Under the pieces are notes generated by a model, which saw nothing but the letters and a program-made list of their open reading frames with translations, was not told where the DNA came from and did not search any database. Of a DNA stretch of 24,401 bases, positions 22,020 through 24,401 are shown one piece after another (position 1 is the first letter of the stretch; each line of letters starts with the position of its first letter). This stretch comes from a virus. The DNA is taken from the IMG/VR virus record IMGVR_UViG_3300050821_008655, positions 1-24,401 of that record. One strand, given 5' to 3'. The position numbers and the translations under genes are program-made.

Positions 22020-22661
22020 TCACACCCAGTATCTGATATACGGCCGCAGCAGGCTCTGGGCGGCCTTCTCGGCCGCGGTCCCACCGATGCCCATCGCCAT
22101 CAGCTTGGTCGGGTCGTAGAACTGCACCCGCGCCGACTTGTGGCTTATGCTCCGAATGCCCTCCAAGTTGCCCAGCTGGATCTGCCGCCGCTGGTCGCGC
22201 ACCAGCGTGATCGTGGCCTGCTTGAGCGCCAGCGGCGCCCCGTCGGGCAGGTCGTAGCCGCCGGTGTAGGTAATGGTCGCCGGCTCGTCGTACCCGGCGT
22301 AGTACGACAGCTTGCCCGAGCGCTCCTCCAGCTCCCAGTCGCTGGGAGCCAGCGCGGCGCCGTTGCTGGTCACCGTCTCGACGTCGGCGTCGACGACCGG
22401 CCAGTGGGTCAGGAACACGCGGCGACCGCGGTCGCCTGTCTCGATCTCGCGCCAGCTCTCGGTCAGCTTCTCCTTGGCGAAGACCGTGTTGCACATGGCG
22501 GCGACCACGGCCGACTGCGTCGAGATGAGAAAGCCGAGCTGCTGGTCGAGCACGGGGTCGGTGGTCGTGAACGAGAGCCCGAGCCCGATCTTCGCTTCCT
22601 CGAGCGTGACGAGGTCGAACGCCGTCGCCGGGGTCAGGATGTGCAGCGTGACGTCGGCCAT
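22020..22661 (-). CDS. gp6-like head-tail connector protein
   Basis: The 213-residue protein has an N-terminal helical region (DLVTLEEAKIGLGLSFTTTD, DPVLDQQLGFLISTQSAVVA), a central part REIETGDRGRRVFLTHWPVV, a beta part LSYYAGYDEPATITYTGGYD, then L-P-x-G-A-P-L-A-L-K-Q-A and a C-terminal helix. The motif 'L..AK..L........D..l...i..A...ie...g' with 'v.Y.aGy...P.dl..A' is that of the phage gp6-like head-tail connector family, slightly longer than usual (80-200). It marks the boundary to the head genes, which would lie further right. GGAG precedes the ATG by about eight bases and overlaps the end of the AP2 ORF. Confidence 0.82.
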   Translation of the reverse strand: MADVTLHILTPATAFDLVTLEEAKIGLGLSFTTTDPVLDQQLGFLISTQSAVVAAMCNTVFAKEKLTESWREIETGDRGRRVFLTHWPVVDADVETVTSNGAALAPSDWELEERSGKLSYYAGYDEPATITYTGGYDLPDGAPLALKQATITLVRDQRRQIQLGNLEGIRSISHKSARVQFYDPTKLMAMGIGGTAAEKAAQSLLRPYIRYWV

Positions 22662-22673
22662 CCAGCACTCTCC

Positions 22674-22895
22674 TCAAACACCGACGAATTCTCGATGCAA
22701 CTGACGTGCCGCATTCTGATAAGCCACAAACACCTCAGCTTTGGTCACAAAATGACCAAGATGCAGAGATTTTCCATTTGTCGTGATCGTTGCTCGCCAC
22801 GGCTTCTTGATTATTCCGATCGAATACGAAACACCCTGGGGCTCGCCAGTGGAGAACGAATTCTTGTCGGCTCGTTGATTATCTCGGAAGGACAA
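22674..22895 (-). pseudogene. AP2-domain ORF, likely homing-endonuclease remnant
   Basis: The open frame (73 residues from a TTG at 22895) has the AP2-type DNA-binding pattern. GVSYS is followed by PWRATITTNGKSLHLGHFVT, then A-Y-x-x-A-A-R-Q-L-H-R-E-F. The first 20 residues (SFRDNQRADKNSFSTG) resemble the linker after an HNH core ('L..~t..~N..N~~'). No HNH core lies in the same frame: only 16 in-frame bases precede the TTG before a stop, and no Shine-Dalgarno is seen. I read this as the 3' remnant of an HNH-AP2 endonuclease, with expression uncertain. A stand-alone AP2 protein is the alternative. The stop TGA merges with the connector's ribosome binding site, so the insertion is tight. Confidence 0.7.
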
Positions 22896-23066
22896 ATCCC
22901 AGGTATATGAAAATTACCCCATCTAGGATATCCACAAAAAGGACAGCAGACAAATGAATCCTGGTTAGGTCTTCTCGCGCTCAATACTCACTTGACTTCT
23001 CCCGCGTCCGGCACGTCCGCGCGCGGACAACCGCGCTAAACGATGCAAATAATATCTTGGCACTGA
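22896..23066. other. Spacer between methyltransferase and AP2 ORF
   Basis: This interval has no convincing gene. On the minus strand a 57-codon frame (22984-22811, TTG start) contains F-V-C-C-P-F-C-G-Y and overlaps the AP2 frame; it may be a decayed piece of the same element. A perfect 14-base palindrome GTCCGCGCGCGGAC lies at 23015-23028 and could form a short hairpin (no T tract). I see nothing else. Confidence 0.4.
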
Positions 23067-23651
23067 TTACCGTCTTTCGAATGCAAGCCATGTGCCCTCA
23101 ATGATCTTGATGTCATGACCACGCTGACGATCAAGTTCTAGCACCTGCCTAACCTCAACTCCATCGTTATTTGCATCGTGCCAGATAATCACGCCACCGG
23201 GCTCAACCAGCGCGCGCGCAAGGTCGCTGTCATGGGTCACGACGCCCTCGCTGTGGTCGCCGTCGATGAATACGGCGTCGCACGGCTCGAGGTCCTGCGG
23301 GCCGAGGTCGAGCGTCCCAGACTCACGAAGGACGAGGTCGAAGCGCGGGTCACTCGCCGCGAGGCAGCCGGGGTCGGGCACCATTTCGTCGCGCTGGTGC
23401 GGGAGCCTCGGCAGGTACTCCATCGGCACGTCGACGCCGACGTAGCGCCGCAGCGCCGCGACGTTCTGGAGCAGTACCCGCGCCGTGCGGCCGTCGCGGC
23501 AGCCGAACTCGACCATCGTCTCCGCCTCGACGCCTCGCAGCAGCGCGGCGATCACCTCCATCTCGCCGGGGCAGAGATACTTCCGATGCAGCCCCAGCCA
23601 GTCTATGGGCCGCAGAGAGCCGAGCGAAGCCTTGGCGACAGACGGCAGCAA
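23067..23651 (-). CDS. Class I SAM-dependent methyltransferase (Methyltransf_24-like)
   Basis: The 194-residue protein carries MVEFGCRDGRTARVLLQN (motif I, the glycine-rich SAM loop), YVGVDV (motif II acid), and DAVFIDGDHSEGVVTHDSDL with ALVEPGGVIIWHDAN (motifs IV and V; 'FIDGdHsye.v..D...a...l.pGG.i..HD'). This set is typical of Methyltransf_24 and of cephalosporin hydroxylase-like sequences used in glycan or small-molecule modification. It begins with TTG at 23651, right after the collagen-like gene's stop (TAG-TTG), with GAGG three bases before, so coupling rather than a standard Shine-Dalgarno seems likely and the start is uncertain. The substrate is unknown. A link to the collagen-like product is possible but unproven. 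Confidence 0.78.
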   Translation of the reverse strand: MLPSVAKASLGSLRPIDWLGLHRKYLCPGEMEVIAALLRGVEAETMVEFGCRDGRTARVLLQNVAALRRYVGVDVPMEYLPRLPHQRDEMVPDPGCLAASDPRFDLVLRESGTLDLGPQDLEPCDAVFIDGDHSEGVVTHDSDLARALVEPGGVIIWHDANNDGVEVRQVLELDRQRGHDIKIIEGTWLAFERR

Positions 23652-24401
23652 CTACCTCGTCTCCTCGGCGAACTGCTCGAACAGCGGGCGCAGCTCGATC
23701 GCCGGACCGACGCTGCCGTCGCTCAGCGTCGGCGTCGCGATGAAGTTCTTGCGATCTACCTTCCAGCTCTTGACGCCGGGCACCGACTTGCCGGGAGCGC
23801 CCGGGTCGCCCTTCGCGCCGGCGGCGCCAGGCACGCCTCTCTCGCCCGCGACCCCGCGCTGACCCTGGCGGGCGATCAGCTGCCAGCCCTCGCCGGGGCA
23901 CGGTCCCGGGTCGTCCCTGCGCGCGATGAAGCCGCCGCCGTCGAGCGCGACGACGTCGAGCGCGGCGTAGGCTTGCTTCGCGTCGAACGTCCCGCGCACC
24001 CTGGGCGCGACCGCGTCGCGACCCCTGGCGGCGAGGCAGGCCCAGTCCGCATGCGGCGGCGCCCGGCCGGTGTCCTTCAGCGCCTGCCACGTCTCACCCT
24101 TCCAGGTGACGACGTCACCCTGGTAGGAAACGGCGTCGGCCACATAGGCGCGCACCAGGGGCAGTTTACCGGGCAGGCCGTCCTGCCCCCGGGGCCCCGG
24201 CGCTCCAGGCGTTCCTGGCGCGCCTGGCTCGCCTCTAGGCCCCTGTTTTCCATCCATCCCACGCTCGCCGGTCGCGCCTTTCTCGCCGGTCGCGCCTTTC
24301 TCACCGGTCGCGCCTTTCTCACCGGTCACGCCCCTCTCACCGGTCACGCCTTGCCGCCCGACCGGGCCGGGAGCGCCCTGCACCCCGGCACCTGCTTCGC
24401 C
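23652..24401 (-). CDS. Collagen-like protein with two chitin-binding-like modules (5' end outside window)
   Basis: The frame is open to the right edge and encodes at least 249 residues. A Gly-X-Y block (GATGEKGATGEKGATGER, GPRGEPGAPGTPGAPGPRGQ) covers the first ~75 residues of the visible part. It is followed by two short modules. The first is YQGDVVTWKGETWQALKDTG with P-P-H-A-D-W. The second has F-D-A-K-Q-A-Y-A-A-L-D-V-V-A-L-D-G-G-G-F-I-A-R and G-E-G-W. Both fit the CBM5/12 (chitin-binding) pattern 'Y..GdvV...g..w.a......P....W'. A second Gly-X-Y block follows and a short C-terminal domain ends the protein. Such proteins form trimeric fibres on virion surfaces, often host-adhesion appendages. 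Neck genes begin soon after, so attachment to the head or neck is possible. A real start may lie outside the window. Confidence 0.88.
   Translation of the reverse strand, partial: GEAGAGVQGAPGPVGRQGVTGERGVTGEKGATGEKGATGEKGATGERGMDGKQGPRGEPGAPGTPGAPGPRGQDGLPGKLPLVRAYVADAVSYQGDVVTWKGETWQALKDTGRAPPHADWACLAARGRDAVAPRVRGTFDAKQAYAALDVVALDGGGFIARRDDPGPCPGEGWQLIARQGQRGVAGERGVPGAAGAKGDPGAPGKSVPGVKSWKVDRKNFIATPTLSDGSVGPAIELRPLFEQFAEETR
24264..24353 (-). repeat. Five 18-base tandem repeats in collagen block
   Basis: Five consecutive 18-base units (the first three nearly identical, the last two diverged at three or four positions) encode the G-(A/V)-T-G-E-(K/R) repeats. The period equals six codons, two Gly-X-Y triplets. 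Such a repeat is prone to copy-number change, which would alter fibre length. Confidence 0.85.

Noticed and set aside
21709-22677. 322-codon minus-strand frame over the connector and membrane genes
   Set aside because: It reads the connector gene in another frame (Arg/Asp/His-rich) and ignores the clear ribosome binding site and start of the 58-residue membrane protein.
23015-23028. Palindrome GTCCGCGCGCGGAC as a terminator
   Set aside because: The stem is only five pairs with a CGCG loop and no T run follows on either strand; in GC-rich DNA this can be chance.
24264-24353. CRISPR-like array
   Set aside because: The repeats are directly abutting 18-base units with no spacers and encode Gly-X-Y in frame.

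Overview
The window is the tail half of the structural module of a contractile-tailed bacteriophage or prophage with Mu-like tail architecture. No bacterial housekeeping genes, integrase, repressor or attachment site are visible, so integrated versus free phage cannot be decided here. Almost every gene lies on the minus strand and reads from the right edge to the left. Starts and stops are tightly packed (ATGA overlaps, stops inside the next Shine-Dalgarno). The high GC content and the sequence flavour would fit a phage of a GC-rich proteobacterium, possibly an alphaproteobacterium. That host guess is inference only.

Right to left, in order of transcription. (1) 24401-22674 is accessory: a collagen-like protein with two chitin-binding-like modules (cut by the window edge), a SAM-dependent methyltransferase, and a small AP2-domain ORF that looks like a homing-endonuclease remnant. 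(2) 22661-19378 is the neck and tail-completion block: gp6-like connector, a 58-residue membrane protein, three small neck-region proteins, a probable tail terminator, and a DUF2635 protein (Mu gp38 position). (3) 19381-18848, on the opposite strand, is a GIY-YIG/NUMOD3 homing endonuclease inserted between the DUF2635 and sheath genes. (4) 18718-14734 holds the tail sheath (gpL-like, with an insertion of three repeats), two small proteins, the tail tube (gpM-like), and a tail assembly chaperone with a clear -1 frameshift site. (5) 14725-8540 holds the tape measure, a gpN-like protein split over two genes, the gpP-like hub and a gp45-like spike. (6) 8528-4721 holds three tandem paralogous proteins of a DUF4376-like type, inserted where Mu has nothing between gp45 and gp46. 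(7) 4711-2360 holds the baseplate wedge genes gp46, gp47 and gp48. (8) 2328-1 holds a beta-helix tail fibre/spike, a small Cys/His protein and a partial unknown gene.

Together these genes encode neck, sheath, tube, tape measure, baseplate and fibres. The strongest departures from a plain Mu-like tail all put extra beta-rich or carbohydrate-binding-like domains on the particle: the collagen/chitin-binding protein, the enlarged sheath, the fibre-like trio with duplicated C-terminal domains, and the beta-helix fibre. My reading is a phage with several adhesion points. The triplicated family and the decorated sheath are the best candidates for something undescribed. Two different homing-endonuclease-type elements mark the locus as a target of selfish genes.
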